From positions 891,955-955,954 of the forward strand of contig NZ_KB898706.1 of the NCBI RefSeq assembly GCF_000377745.1: a DNA stretch of 64,000 nucleotides. The letters are read 5' to 3'. Position 1 is the stretch's first letter. Every line of letters starts with the position of its first letter. A program made the position numbers and the translations under genes. The stretch comes from Gilvimarinus chinensis DSM 19667 (GTDB taxonomy: Bacteria > Pseudomonadota > Gammaproteobacteria > Pseudomonadales > Cellvibrionaceae). Below the pieces are notes generated by a model that saw nothing but the letters and a program-made list of their open reading frames with translations, ran no database searches and was not told the origin of the DNA. This document shows, one piece after another, positions 16,223 to 29,498 of the stretch.

Positions 16223-16716
16223 TTAAGATTGACTTTCTTGCAAAATAAAGTAGATGCGACGCAGTATTTGTTGCGCGAGATCACGACGCATATCGGCGAG
16301 CAATAAGTCTTGCTCGCGTTCAAGGCCGGTGGTGTCGCTGGCATCGTAAGAGCGGGTAATGCTGGCCTGCTCCTGGGCGCTAATGAGCGTGCCCTCGCCG
16401 TTGAACACCTGGTAATCAATGCTCAGCTTTAGCTCAAAGGCGGCGGCCAGGCTGTCGGCGCCGACACCTACAGTGCGGCGGCGCAGCTCTTCCTCGCCCA
16501 GAGCCAGTGTGTAATCAGCGCTACTTTCTACGACGTTAATGTCTTGATTGAGCAGCGCATCTTCCAGCTCGCGGAGTAAGTCCGTGTGCTGTTCTGCCGA
16601 GACAATACGGATATTGTCGATCTCCAAAGGCGGCATCAGAGAGCCGCGCAGCTGCCAGCCGCAGCCAGTGAGCAGGGCCAGCAGTGTCAGAGTCAGGCAG
16701 AGCTTAACGGCGTGCA

Positions 16717-16717
<1 letters not shown>
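16223..16717 (-). CDS. lptE: LPS-assembly lipoprotein LptE
   Basis: Outer-membrane lipoprotein that plugs LptD and assists LPS insertion. 164 residues with a lipobox (LLTGC, Cys about residue 19) followed by GWQLRGS, then the alternating strand and helix pattern of the family. Sequence is poorly conserved, as usual for LptE; the identification rests on lipobox, GxxLRG phrase, length and position between leuS and holA. Start ATG overlaps the leuS stop codon by one base, indicating translational coupling. Confidence 0.93.
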
Positions 16718-19735
<3,018 letters not shown>

Positions 19736-19749
19736 GCAGGAGTTTACTC

Positions 19750-20007
19750 ATGGCTCACAAAAAAGCAGGCGGTAGTACACGTAACGGCCGCGATTCGGAA
19801 AGTAAACGCCTTGGTGTTAAGCGCTTTGGCGGTGAAGCTGTTTCAGCCGGCTCTATCATTGTTCGTCAGCGTGGCACCAAATTCCACGCCGGTGTAAACG
19901 TAGGTGTTGGTAAAGACCACACTTTGTTTGCCAAGGCAGACGGCACTGTTAAATTTGAAACCAAAGGCGAGCACAACCGTCGTTTCGTATCGATCGAAAC
20001 TGCGTAA
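19750..20007 (+). CDS. rpmA: 50S ribosomal protein L27
   Basis: 85 residues, [20 protein letters not shown] at the start and [20 protein letters not shown] in the centre, standard for L27 near the peptidyl transferase centre. RBS AGGAG before the ATG. Followed by an intrinsic terminator at 20060-20090 before obgE. Confidence 0.98.
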   Translation: MAHKKAGGSTRNGRDSESKRLGVKRFGGEAVSAGSIIVRQRGTKFHAGVNVGVGKDHTLFAKADGTVKFETKGEHNRRFVSIETA

Positions 20008-20044
20008 CGCCCCAGGTTTGGCTGCGTAGCGGCCACTCGGCTAA

Positions 20045-21322
<1,278 letters not shown>

Positions 21323-21347
21323 TGTCTAGCCCGAGATTGGTAACTTA

Positions 21348-22472
21348 ATGACAAGACGTCAGGAAATAACCCGCGCCCGCCGCTGGGTAGTAAAGATTGG
21401 CAGTGCACTGTTAACCAATGACGGCAAAGGTCTAGACTACGCCGGCATCTCTCACTGGGTAGAGCAAATGGCCCAGTTGCGTCAGCGGGGTATCGAGCTG
21501 GTGCTGGTGTCTTCAGGCGCTGTCGCGGCTGGCATGACTCGACTGGGCTGGCGCGAGCGCCCCACTGAGCTTCATCGGTTGCAGGCCGCCGCCGCCGTTG
21601 GGCAAATGGGGCTGATTCAAAACTACGAAGCCGAGTTTGCCCGCTTTGAGTTGCACACGGCCCAGGTGCTGCTGGATCACGATGATTTATCCTCCCGAGA
21701 GCGCTATTTAAACGCGCGCTCCACGCTGACTACGCTGCTGGAATTGGGCGTGGTGCCAGTGGTGAATGAAAACGACACCGTTGTGACGGATGAGATTCGC
21801 TTTGGCGATAACGACACTCTGGGGGCATTGGTGGCGAATTTGGTAGACGCCGATGTGTTGGTCATCCTCACCGATCAAAACGGCATGTACAACGCCGATC
21901 CGCGTTCAAACCCAGATGCCACATTAATCAGCGAAGTGGCCGCTGCCGACAAAACCCTGGATACCATGGCCGGTGATGGCGGTAGCCTAGGGCGCGGTGG
22001 CATGATCACCAAAGTACGCGCAGCCCGTGTGGCGGCTCGCTCAGGTGCCGATACCGTGATTGTCGGCGGGCGCCAGGACAGCGTCTTAACCCGCTTAGCC
22101 AATGGCGATAACTTGGGTACCTATTTGTGGGCTGATCAGCAACCTCAGGCGGCGCGCAAGCGCTGGATAGCCGGGCACCTGCAAACCCGTGGCACCTTGG
22201 TTTTGGATGACGGCGCGGTGAAAGTGCTGGTGGAAAAAGGCAAAAGTTTACTGCCTGTTGGAGTAAAAGCCGTGCGAGGGGACTTCACCCGTGGCGAGCT
22301 GGTCGTGTGCGTTGATAGCGGCGGTCGTGAGGTGGCTCGAGGCCTGGTGAATTATCATGCCTTTGAGGCAACCAAAATCATCGGTCAGCCCAGCGCTTAC
22401 ATCGATCAATTATTGGGTTATCAGGGTGATGCAGAGCTGATTCATCGCGACAACCTGGTCGTCACTGTCTAA
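21348..22472 (+). CDS. proB: Glutamate 5-kinase
   Basis: First enzyme of proline synthesis, phosphorylating L-glutamate. 374 residues: amino-acid kinase domain ([69 protein letters not shown]) and a C-terminal PUA domain (about 280-360). ATG 21348 with TAACTT before it and 25 bp after obgE. Confidence 0.97.
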   Translation: MTRRQEITRARRWVVKIGSALLTNDGKGLDYAGISHWVEQMAQLRQRGIELVLVSSGAVAAGMTRLGWRERPTELHRLQAAAAVGQMGLIQNYEAEFARFELHTAQVLLDHDDLSSRERYLNARSTLTTLLELGVVPVVNENDTVVTDEIRFGDNDTLGALVANLVDADVLVILTDQNGMYNADPRSNPDATLISEVAAADKTLDTMAGDGGSLGRGGMITKVRAARVAARSGADTVIVGGRQDSVLTRLANGDNLGTYLWADQQPQAARKRWIAGHLQTRGTLVLDDGAVKVLVEKGKSLLPVGVKAVRGDFTRGELVVCVDSGGREVARGLVNYHAFEATKIIGQPSAYIDQLLGYQGDAELIHRDNLVVTV

Positions 22473-22510
22473 GCAATCAAAAACAGATAATATATTGGTT
22501 TTTGCTATTC

Positions 22511-22529
22511 GATAATAATTCTCATTAGC
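22511..22529 (+). promoter_or_regulatory. Predicted Fur box
   Basis: GATAATAATTCTCATTAGC matches the 19-bp Fur consensus at 15 positions. It lies 34 bp before the start of the next gene, a position suited to repression of that promoter under iron sufficiency. Judged by eye only. Confidence 0.6.
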
Positions 22530-22562
22530 GTTAATATGGCCTCTCGATACAAGGGAGGTCTT

Positions 22563-22835
22563 ATGCAGGACAAAACATCAGAATACGACTCCATCCGACA
22601 GCGCCTGTGTAACTATTTGATGGCGCGGTTGGGTTCTCAGTCGCTCGCCACACGCGCCGCCAATGAAACGATGGAACGTATGAGTCAAAGCACAGTGCTC
22701 GCTCAGGTGGGTAATCAGGAAACCTACATGCAAGGTTTCGCGTTATCCGTTGCTTTGCGCATGCGCGAATACTATCAGCCCGAGATGTGCGCTGCGCGAA
22801 CCTGCGAACAACTGGCAAAAAAGGAGGGGCTTTAA
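22563..22835 (+). CDS. Mini-protein resembling ECF sigma region 2 (FecI-like, lacking region 4)
   Basis: A 90-residue protein with RBS AAGGGAGG before the ATG. The text IRQRLCNYLMARLGSQSLA ... ETMERM ... NQETYMQGFALSVALRMREY follows the spacing of FecI-type sigma region 2 (helix with RxL, then Q/ETFLR, then RAYLFxxARN). No region 4 (promoter -35 recognition) follows; the frame ends and overlaps the next start by one base. A predicted Fur box upstream fits an iron-related origin. It may be a decayed sigma factor or a region-2-only regulator; the resemblance is weak and unverified. Confidence 0.5.
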   Translation: MQDKTSEYDSIRQRLCNYLMARLGSQSLATRAANETMERMSQSTVLAQVGNQETYMQGFALSVALRMREYYQPEMCAARTCEQLAKKEGL

Positions 22836-23635
22836 TGAGCGCCTCGCTGACAGTGCCAGCGGTTCTGCTGGATAACCTATACAGCCACGCCATAGCCGAT
22901 ACTCGCTGGCCGGAAATAGGTTTGCGCGACCTGGCGGCCAATGAGCTTTGGCAGTTGTGTTATCAACAGTGCCCGCAATACTGCCCTCGTGCCAATGTAG
23001 AGTGCGTGCAGCATAGCGCCTGGTTTGATGCGCGCTGCCAAGAGCTGTTGCGACGTAATTCTAATACGCGCTTTATCAGCATTGGCGCAGGGTTAAATAC
23101 CCGCTTCCATCGTTTAAGTCAGTCCAGCGATTGGCCCAGATTCTCCTGGTGGGATTTAGAGCAGGCCGAATACAGCAATTGCAAGCGTGGGCTGTTACCG
23201 GCAGTGGATAATTATCAGCTGCAAGAATACCAACCCGACCATCTCGCCGCACAGCTGCGCACTATTATCTGTTCTGCAGACACACCTGTTGCTGTACTGA
23301 TGGAGCGCCCTGCACTGCATTTTAATCGCGCCCAATGGGATGCTCTGACGTTAAGTTTGCAAGCGCTAGCGGTGGATATCGAAATTAACGTGATGTTTGA
23401 TTACGTAACCGCCCTGTCTCAAGCCTGGTCGAGGGCCGCTAAAAGCCGTGCCGGTTACGCCAGAGTTCGCTTTACTTTGGCAGCCAAACCCACCGGTGGT
23501 GGCCTGGCGAAGGCTCAGCTGCTGGAACGTTCTTGTCTGAGTCGTGGAGAACTGAATCGCCGCTTCCTTGGGAATTTATGCGGCGTTTGGTACGCGGGCC
23601 ACTGGCGCCTGAGCGCCGGTAGCGTAACCAGCTAG
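22835..23635 (+). CDS. Class I SAM-dependent methyltransferase, PPM/leucine carboxyl methyltransferase-like
   Basis: 266 residues. The SAM-binding motif I ISIGAGLNTRFHRL (81-94) and the following WWDLE acidic strand are characteristic of the LCM/PPM methyltransferase superfamily, members of which methylate carboxylates in secondary metabolism or PP2A. A Cys-rich stretch (CYQQCPQYCPRANVEC, about 42-57) precedes it, which could bind a metal or FeS centre. The start overlaps the previous stop (TAATG) with AAGGAGG upstream, so it is translationally coupled to the sigma-like mini-protein and would share its Fur control. Substrate unknown. Confidence 0.65.
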   Translation: MSASLTVPAVLLDNLYSHAIADTRWPEIGLRDLAANELWQLCYQQCPQYCPRANVECVQHSAWFDARCQELLRRNSNTRFISIGAGLNTRFHRLSQSSDWPRFSWWDLEQAEYSNCKRGLLPAVDNYQLQEYQPDHLAAQLRTIICSADTPVAVLMERPALHFNRAQWDALTLSLQALAVDIEINVMFDYVTALSQAWSRAAKSRAGYARVRFTLAAKPTGGGLAKAQLLERSCLSRGELNRRFLGNLCGVWYAGHWRLSAGSVTS

Positions 23636-23700
23636 AGTGGCAGAGTTTGTGCATCGGTTAAGCCTGAGTGAATCAGCAGGATTTAACAGGAGGCCATGCT

Positions 23701-24675
23701 ATGCCCGATGCCAGTCACACATCCACCGCTCTGTGGCCTGATTTTTTTACACGGGAATTAGCCGCGCAGCCCTCATTTGATGAGAGCGAACTTACGCGCA
23801 AGCTTGCTGCGCAGTTATCTCTATCGGAACCTTTGGCGCAAAGTCTATCCAATTTGTATCAGCCTTTGGCAGCACATTGCGCCAGCAGTAAAGGGCAGAG
23901 CACTTATGTGGTCGGGGTGAATGGGGCACAGGGCACGGGAAAGTCTACCGCTGCCAGTATCCTTAAGCTGCTGCTGGAATCTGTCCACGGTTTGACAGTA
24001 ACCGCGCTGTCCATTGATGATTTATACCTTTCACGCGCTGCCCGCGCCGAACTTGCCCGCGATATTCACCCACTGTTAGCAACCCGCGGAGTGCCGGGCA
24101 CGCACAACCTAGCTTTGGCGCTGGACACTTTCACGCAACTAAAAGCCGCTGGTGCCCAGCAACTTACGCCTATTCCCCGGTTTGATAAATCTCAGGACGA
24201 CTGCTTAGACGAAAATCTTTGGGATAAAGCCCAAGGGCGCCCAGATATTATTATATTTGAAGGTTGGTGCGTAGGCGCCAGAGCTCAGCGCAGCAGTGAT
24301 TTGGCCGAGCCCGTTAATACACTGGAAAAAGAAGAAGATGCTGACGGTCGCTGGCGCCAGTTTGTGAATGATGCGCTGGCGGATTACCAAGCGCTTTTTG
24401 CGCAGATTGATCTGCTGGTAATGCTCAAAGCACCGTCGTTTACTCAGGTACTTGAGTGGCGTCAGCTGCAAGAGCAAAAACTGCGCGATTCACTCAGTAC
24501 CGAACAATTGCAACACTCGCGAGTTATGACTGCTGCAGACATTGAGCGTTTTATTGCGCATTACGAACGCTTAACCCGCTGGATGCTGAGCGAAATGCCA
24601 GCCCGCGCCGATATCGTTTTGGATTTGGCTGAGAACCATCAGGTGGCAGACATCCACTGTCATGTGAATCGATAA
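23701..24675 (+). CDS. P-loop glycerate kinase (plant GLYK-type)
   Basis: 324 residues with a Walker A NGAQGTGKSTAAS (about 88-100), LSIDDLYLSRAAR (Walker B-like strand with DD), GVPGTHNLAL, PIPRFDKSQDD and IIFEGWCVGA. These match D-glycerate 3-kinase of the plant/yeast class, which makes 3-phosphoglycerate from D-glycerate. ATG 23701 follows AGGAGG by seven bases; a longer frame starts at 23668. The next two genes make glucosylglycerate from 3-phosphoglycerate, so the kinase probably feeds or recycles the acceptor. Confidence 0.8.
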   Translation: MPDASHTSTALWPDFFTRELAAQPSFDESELTRKLAAQLSLSEPLAQSLSNLYQPLAAHCASSKGQSTYVVGVNGAQGTGKSTAASILKLLLESVHGLTVTALSIDDLYLSRAARAELARDIHPLLATRGVPGTHNLALALDTFTQLKAAGAQQLTPIPRFDKSQDDCLDENLWDKAQGRPDIIIFEGWCVGARAQRSSDLAEPVNTLEKEEDADGRWRQFVNDALADYQALFAQIDLLVMLKAPSFTQVLEWRQLQEQKLRDSLSTEQLQHSRVMTAADIERFIAHYERLTRWMLSEMPARADIVLDLAENHQVADIHCHVNR

Positions 24676-24701
24676 CTAAAATTGAATCATGGAGTTATGC
24701 T

Positions 24702-25529
24702 TTGTCTACTGTACCCATCGCCGTATTTACCGATCTCGACGGCACACTGTTAAATCATCACGACTACTCGTACGCCCAGGCGTTGCCGGCTATTGAAAAG
24801 CTTAAAGCGCGTGAAATTCCTCTGGTTTTGGTTTCCAGTAAAACACAGGCAGAGATGAGCGAGCTGTGTGCAGAACTTGCGTTAACAAGCCCCTATGTGT
24901 GTGAGAACGGCAGCTTAATTGTTATGCCTAGGGTGGAGTGTCAGAGGCTGTCGGCGACGCTTGAGGGCGCCGAAACCAAAGACGATGACTACCTGATCTA
25001 TCGCGGCGCGAATCGCGATGACATTGTAGAAATTCTGGCAGCACTAAAGCAGCAGTTTTCGTTTACCGGTTTTGCCGATATGAGTGTGCAAGACGTCGTA
25101 GATTGCACTGGGTTAAGTGAGCAGGCCGCAGTGAACGCTATGACTCGCTCTGCCTCCGAGCCGCTTTTATGGCATCAGGATGAAGCCGATTTAAACGAGT
25201 TTGCACAACAACTGCGCAAGCATAATTTACGAGTGCTCAAAGGTGGGCGCTTCTACCACGTCATGGCGGCGTGCGATAAAGGCGACGCGGTACGCTATTT
25301 GCTGAGCTTATATGAGTCCTATTATGGGGCAAGGGTAGTCAGTATTGCGCTGGGCGATAGCCCGAATGACCTGCAAATGCTCAAGGCGGCGGATCATCCC
25401 GTTTTAATGCCGCACCCTGATGGAACGTACATGCACGATGATGGTTTGGAAAACGTTATTCGTGCACCTTTTGAGGGCGCTCGCGGTTGGCGCGAGGGCG
25501 TAGAGGCAGCGTTAGCTCGCTTAATTTAA
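24702..25529 (+). CDS. gpgP: HAD phosphatase, glucosyl-/mannosyl-3-phosphoglycerate phosphatase
   Basis: 275 residues. HAD class IIB pattern: FTDLDGTLLNHHDY at the N-terminus (nucleophile and acid/base Asp), VLVSSKTQAEM (motif II), ENGSLIV, KGGRFYHVMAACDKGDAVRYL (motif III Lys) and GDSPNDLQML (motif IV). This is the mannosyl-3-phosphoglycerate phosphatase family. Next to gpgS it should dephosphorylate glucosyl-3-phosphoglycerate to glucosylglycerate. Starts at TTG 24702, seven bases after GGAG; no alternative ATG near the conserved start. Confidence 0.85.
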   Translation: MSTVPIAVFTDLDGTLLNHHDYSYAQALPAIEKLKAREIPLVLVSSKTQAEMSELCAELALTSPYVCENGSLIVMPRVECQRLSATLEGAETKDDDYLIYRGANRDDIVEILAALKQQFSFTGFADMSVQDVVDCTGLSEQAAVNAMTRSASEPLLWHQDEADLNEFAQQLRKHNLRVLKGGRFYHVMAACDKGDAVRYLLSLYESYYGARVVSIALGDSPNDLQMLKAADHPVLMPHPDGTYMHDDGLENVIRAPFEGARGWREGVEAALARLI

Positions 25530-25544
25530 CAATGAGGAAGCACC

Positions 25545-26765
25545 ATGAGTGACTTTTTTCAAAATGGACGTATCGGCACTTTGCATAATTTGGGTGACCG
25601 GCCAATTGAAGAGCTAGAAGCCGAGTTAATGGAGTGGGGCAAACAAAAGCCCATGTGTTTGGTGCTGCCGTGTTTGTATTCCGAGCTGGAAGGTCCGGCC
25701 ATGGAAAATATTGTTGACGAGCTTTCCAAGGTGCCGTTTCTGGATGAAATTATCATCGGTCTTGATCGCGCCGATGAAGAGCAATACAAAAAAGCGAAAA
25801 AGTTTTTTTCCCGCTTACCGCAAAAGCATTCTATTTTGTGGAACGATGGCCCTCGCCTGATGGCTGTGGATAAAGTACTGGACGAAGCCGGATTGGCACC
25901 GCAGCAGTTGGGTAAGGGGCGCAACGTATGGTACTGCTTGGGCTATGCGCTGGCCAAAGGTCGCGCCCGCGCGGTGGCCCTGCACGATTGCGATATCGTG
26001 ACCTATAAGCGTGATATTGTTGCCAAATTGTTTTATCCCATCGCACATCCCACGTTTAATTACATGTTCTGTAAAGGCTATTACTACCGCGCCGCAGGCG
26101 GTAAATTAAATGGCCGTGTAAGCCGCTTGTTGGTGTCGCCTTTAGTGCGCGCATTGCAGAAAGTGTGCGGCCACAATGATTACCTGGACTTTATCGACAG
26201 CTTTCGCTATCCGCTCGCCGGTGAGTTTTCCATGAGTATGGATGTAGTGAGCTCTATCCGTATTCCCAGTGACTGGGGCTTGGAGATAGGTGTGTTGTCG
26301 GAAGTGAATCGTCGCTATTCCGATGAACGTGTGTGTCAGGTGGACATTGCCGACGCTTACGATCATAAGCATCAGGACCTGTCCGCCGAAAACCCTGATG
26401 GTGGCTTGTCAAAAATGAGCACCGACATTTCCAAGTCTTTCTTCCGCAAGCTTGCGATTAAAGGCGTGGTGTTCACTCCGGAAGTATTTCGCACCCTCAA
26501 AGCCAGCTACTATCGCCTGGCGCTGGATTTGATTGACCGCTATCACAACGACGCCGTTATTAATGGTATGACGCTGGACCGAAATAAAGAGGAGGAAACC
26601 GTCGAGCAATTTACCCAGTGCATCATGCGCGCCGGCGAAAAATTCCTCAACGATCCCACTGAGCGCCCCTTTATGGCGAACTGGTCAAGGGTGTTAAGTG
26701 CGGTGCCGGATGTTTATGAGCGCTTGTTAGACGCGGTGGATCAGGATACGAAGGAGATAGGTTAA
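25545..26765 (+). CDS. gpgS: Glucosyl-3-phosphoglycerate synthase (GT81)
   Basis: 406 residues. Transfers glucose from a sugar nucleotide to 3-phosphoglycerate, the committed step of glucosylglycerate synthesis. GT-A features: CLVLPCLYSELEGPAMENIV, LDEIIIGLDRAD, then the DxD-like metal site in ALHDCDIVTYKRDIV, and GYYYRAAGGKLNGRVSRLLVSPL with the acceptor loop; FSMSMDVVSSIRIPSDWGLEIG is also typical. 15 bp after gpgP with GAGG upstream. Convergent with the Fic gene, 34 bp apart, with no obvious terminator between. Confidence 0.92.
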   Translation: MSDFFQNGRIGTLHNLGDRPIEELEAELMEWGKQKPMCLVLPCLYSELEGPAMENIVDELSKVPFLDEIIIGLDRADEEQYKKAKKFFSRLPQKHSILWNDGPRLMAVDKVLDEAGLAPQQLGKGRNVWYCLGYALAKGRARAVALHDCDIVTYKRDIVAKLFYPIAHPTFNYMFCKGYYYRAAGGKLNGRVSRLLVSPLVRALQKVCGHNDYLDFIDSFRYPLAGEFSMSMDVVSSIRIPSDWGLEIGVLSEVNRRYSDERVCQVDIADAYDHKHQDLSAENPDGGLSKMSTDISKSFFRKLAIKGVVFTPEVFRTLKASYYRLALDLIDRYHNDAVINGMTLDRNKEEETVEQFTQCIMRAGEKFLNDPTERPFMANWSRVLSAVPDVYERLLDAVDQDTKEIG

Positions 26766-26799
26766 CCTTGTGTACGGTCTGCACAAAATTGTCATGAGT

Positions 26800-28245
26800 T
26801 TATGGGTAGGTTTTTTCAGAATTTCTTAATGTTGTTAGCTCTGAAATAAAATTGATGGCGGTGATTTGAGATTCTTTGATTACTTCAATTAAGGCATTAG
26901 GAGAGCTGTTAGGGTTTAGCCGAAAGTTATTCATGGCCGAGGTCAGGGCTCCCTTAATGCCAAGTTTTTTCGTGAATACGACGGGCTGCAAGCCTGCTGA
27001 TTCCAGTTCTCGGTTAAACATGGTAATGGCAACCCGGCCATTACCATCGGTAAAGGGGTGGATGTCGGCTATAGCCATGAGCACTAAAATAGATTTTACA
27101 AATCCACTTTCAACAGACGGATATATTTCATTATAAAACGCATGTAAAGTGGCATTCACTTTTATTGGTGGTGTCCGTTCAATCACCTTAGATGCGACTG
27201 TTCCATTCTGGCTAAACTTGTATTGTCCGGGATGGAGTCGAGGAAGTCCTGTCGACGCTAGAGCGTGAACTTCACGCAGCGTAACTTGAGCTTCCTGGCC
27301 ACAGTTGCAGGGGTTTCTTTTACTCTGTGCGTGAGTAATGGCATTGATCATATTCTTAGTTTCTAAGCTTTCCAGCTTTTGTTCACGGTTGAGGATCACT
27401 TCATCTCTAATCGATAAAAATTGTGTGGCTGTTTCGGTTAGAGGAATCATAAAAAAAGCTTCGTATTCGGGCCATTGCTCAGGTGGCTTTTCGAGAGGTT
27501 TTAACTCTATCTTTGAAGATTGAAGCGCTGACGCGTACTTACGGAGGCGAGAAAGTGTCGAATGGTCTTTGTCTGTGTTGTCCGCATGGTTTTTTCTCAC
27601 CAGCGGTGAAAGGCTCTCTGTTGATGGGTTGGCTAAAAACTTGTCAACTATAGGCTGGCAGCGTTGATATTCTATGATGAGAGATTTCATCATCTGACAT
27701 TCGCTAGCGGCCTTTTCAGGAATTTGCCTGTTTTTGATGGCGTCCAAGCTGGCGAGCGCTTCATCTGCTTTACCCGTTTTTAGTTTAGTCGTAGCCAATA
27801 GTATGGAGGCCGGGGTGAGGTATGGGTCCAGTGACAGCGCTCGACTTAGCAATTGCTCAGCTTGTTCGTCTCTTGATAATAAAATCATACATCTAGCTAA
27901 GCGGTATAGTGTTCCCGCGTTAACGGTTAATTTAAGCGCCGATTGAAAGTAACTTAAAGCTTCTCTATATCTTCCGCTTTCAAGCAATGCATCGCCGATT
28001 ATTTGGTATGTCTGGGGTAGCCTAGGATTTATGGCTTGAGCTGTTTTCGCGAAATTGATGGCTTTTTGATATTGATGCAACTGATTAGCTGTTTCGGCTA
28101 AATTGATCCAGCTTTCTGGGTTGTCAGAAGCGATTTTTACAGCTTGGCTAAAATAGTTGTAGGCGGTTTTAAAACGATGCTCTGCATAGGCTGTTAACCC
28201 TTTTTGCATCGCTTTTAGCCAGGTGGTGTACGTATACGAATTCAT
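26800..28245 (-). CDS. TPR-Fic protein with variant Fic motif
   Basis: A 481-residue soluble protein. Residues about 4-175 form tandem TPR units (AHRFKTAYNYFSQAVKIA-type, DNPESWINLAETANQLHQYQKA, LPQTYQIIGDALLESGRYREA, LDPYLTPASILL); a linker follows; the Fic domain covers about 280-455 (LREVHALASTGL, PGQYKFS, HAFYNEIYPS). The active-site loop at 396-404 reads HPFTDGNGR and keeps the catalytic His, the Asp and the first Arg, but the second Arg of HxFx(D/E)GNGRxxR is Ile. Fic enzymes transfer AMP, UMP, phosphocholine or phosphate to hydroxyl side chains. ATG 28245 is 4 nt after the RLP stop; the frame upstream lies inside that gene. Third gene of the coupled operon. Confidence 0.85.
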   Translation of the reverse strand: MNSYTYTTWLKAMQKGLTAYAEHRFKTAYNYFSQAVKIASDNPESWINLAETANQLHQYQKAINFAKTAQAINPRLPQTYQIIGDALLESGRYREALSYFQSALKLTVNAGTLYRLARCMILLSRDEQAEQLLSRALSLDPYLTPASILLATTKLKTGKADEALASLDAIKNRQIPEKAASECQMMKSLIIEYQRCQPIVDKFLANPSTESLSPLVRKNHADNTDKDHSTLSRLRKYASALQSSKIELKPLEKPPEQWPEYEAFFMIPLTETATQFLSIRDEVILNREQKLESLETKNMINAITHAQSKRNPCNCGQEAQVTLREVHALASTGLPRLHPGQYKFSQNGTVASKVIERTPPIKVNATLHAFYNEIYPSVESGFVKSILVLMAIADIHPFTDGNGRVAITMFNRELESAGLQPVVFTKKLGIKGALTSAMNNFRLNPNSSPNALIEVIKESQITAINFISELTTLRNSEKTYP

Positions 28246-28249
28246 AAGT

Positions 28250-29497
28250 TTAAGTCTGATTTCGGAAGCATTCTGCTGCGTGTGCCAGTCCTTTCGGATG
28301 GTTATCCAACCAGGTAGCGGCAATGATCATAAAGTCGGCTGATCCCATATCCTTTATGTACTGATTGATTTCGCTTGGGACTTTTCCGCCTTGAATAATT
28401 GGTAGCATTGAGGGCATGTTCCCCAGGGGGCCACAGCAAGCGGAGATAAAATCGTGATTAGCTTGGGTATCTTGAAAGTGGGTGGCAATAGGTCCGGGAG
28501 CTACCGCTAGGTCGGCTCCAGCCAAGCGATGTAAACTAGCCATAACCGCATCGCTTGCACCCCAGTGGGGAGATCGGGTAATGACGTCTCCACAGGTGTT
28601 GTGTGCCAGAATAATTAACTCAGACCTCCGTTTAACTTCGGAAATGAACGATAATCCCTGGGCATAAGAGCTGACCAGTACGCCGTCTACGCCTGCTTTT
28701 TGCGCTTGCTCTAACATGGGTAAAGCGGTATCCAGATCGTCAATGATGTTGGCAAAATACAACTTTCTCTCGCCAGTCTCATCTTCGACCCGCCGCTTCA
28801 TGGCCATCATTCGTTCTATGCGGTCGGCAAAGGGCGAAAGTTCACTATCGTACGTGAGCTCATCATCTTTGATGACGTCGAATCCACCGCTCAGTACCTG
28901 TTGATTAATCTCTAGCATGGTATCGGTGCGCAGCCCATTGGCTGGGCGCATAGAGCGGCAGTAAATGGGTCGATTGGAGACGCCTAGTATTTGACGAATA
29001 CCGTCAATGCCATAACGGGGGCCAGCAAATTGAGTGCAGACGGAAGAGGGTAGTTGAATATCCGACAGTAACGCGCTGCTGAGAAAGCCAAGACGATGCA
29101 CTTCACCGAGCACGTTGTTCCAGACCCGCGTTAAGCGGCCTTGAAATAAATTAACCGGATAGGCGATGGTGATGCGGTAGCTGTGACGCTGTAAGGAGCT
29201 GTGAGTCGTGCCATAAACGCTGGTATTAAGAAAATAAAGCGAGCTGACATCGGTAATGCTCTCAGGCAGAGTCTCAACACTAACCACCTTGGCGCAAAAG
29301 TTTTTAACTTCACGGGAAATGTCAATTGTTGCCAGTGCTGTTGCGCAAACACTCTGTTCTTTGGCGATACCGTAGGCGGCCTGTTCGCCGGCCAATGGAG
29401 TGGTGACTAGATAGGTGGCGAATAAATATTCATCACGGTTGTCGTTATTCCATGTAAACAAGTGATTATCATTGGAGTTAAGATTTTCCGAGCTCAT
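28250..29497 (-). CDS. RuBisCO-like protein (form IV), non-carboxylating
   Basis: 415 residues with the RuBisCO large-chain layout: N-terminal domain (YLFATYLVTTPLAGEQAAYGI) and TIM barrel (GFLSSALLSDIQLPSSVCTQFAGPRYGI). The metal site KDDE is intact (210-213, GGFDVIKDDELTYDS) and His299 and His311 are present (ILAHNTCGDVITRSPHWGAS). The catalytic Lys175/Lys177 strand reads CRSMRPANGLR, and loop 6, which should carry Lys334, reads AVAPGPIATHF, so it should not fix CO2. Known RLPs catalyse enolisation, isomerisation or decarboxylation, for example in methionine salvage or apiose catabolism; none of those neighbours is here. Start is 1 nt after the upstream stop. Confidence 0.88.
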   Translation of the reverse strand: MSSENLNSNDNHLFTWNNDNRDEYLFATYLVTTPLAGEQAAYGIAKEQSVCATALATIDISREVKNFCAKVVSVETLPESITDVSSLYFLNTSVYGTTHSSLQRHSYRITIAYPVNLFQGRLTRVWNNVLGEVHRLGFLSSALLSDIQLPSSVCTQFAGPRYGIDGIRQILGVSNRPIYCRSMRPANGLRTDTMLEINQQVLSGGFDVIKDDELTYDSELSPFADRIERMMAMKRRVEDETGERKLYFANIIDDLDTALPMLEQAQKAGVDGVLVSSYAQGLSFISEVKRRSELIILAHNTCGDVITRSPHWGASDAVMASLHRLAGADLAVAPGPIATHFQDTQANHDFISACCGPLGNMPSMLPIIQGGKVPSEINQYIKDMGSADFMIIAATWLDNHPKGLAHAAECFRNQT

Positions 29498-29498
29498 C

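Noticed and set aside
22563-22835. Intact ECF sigma factor
   Set aside because: No region 4 follows in any frame before the methyltransferase start; only region-2-like sequence is present.
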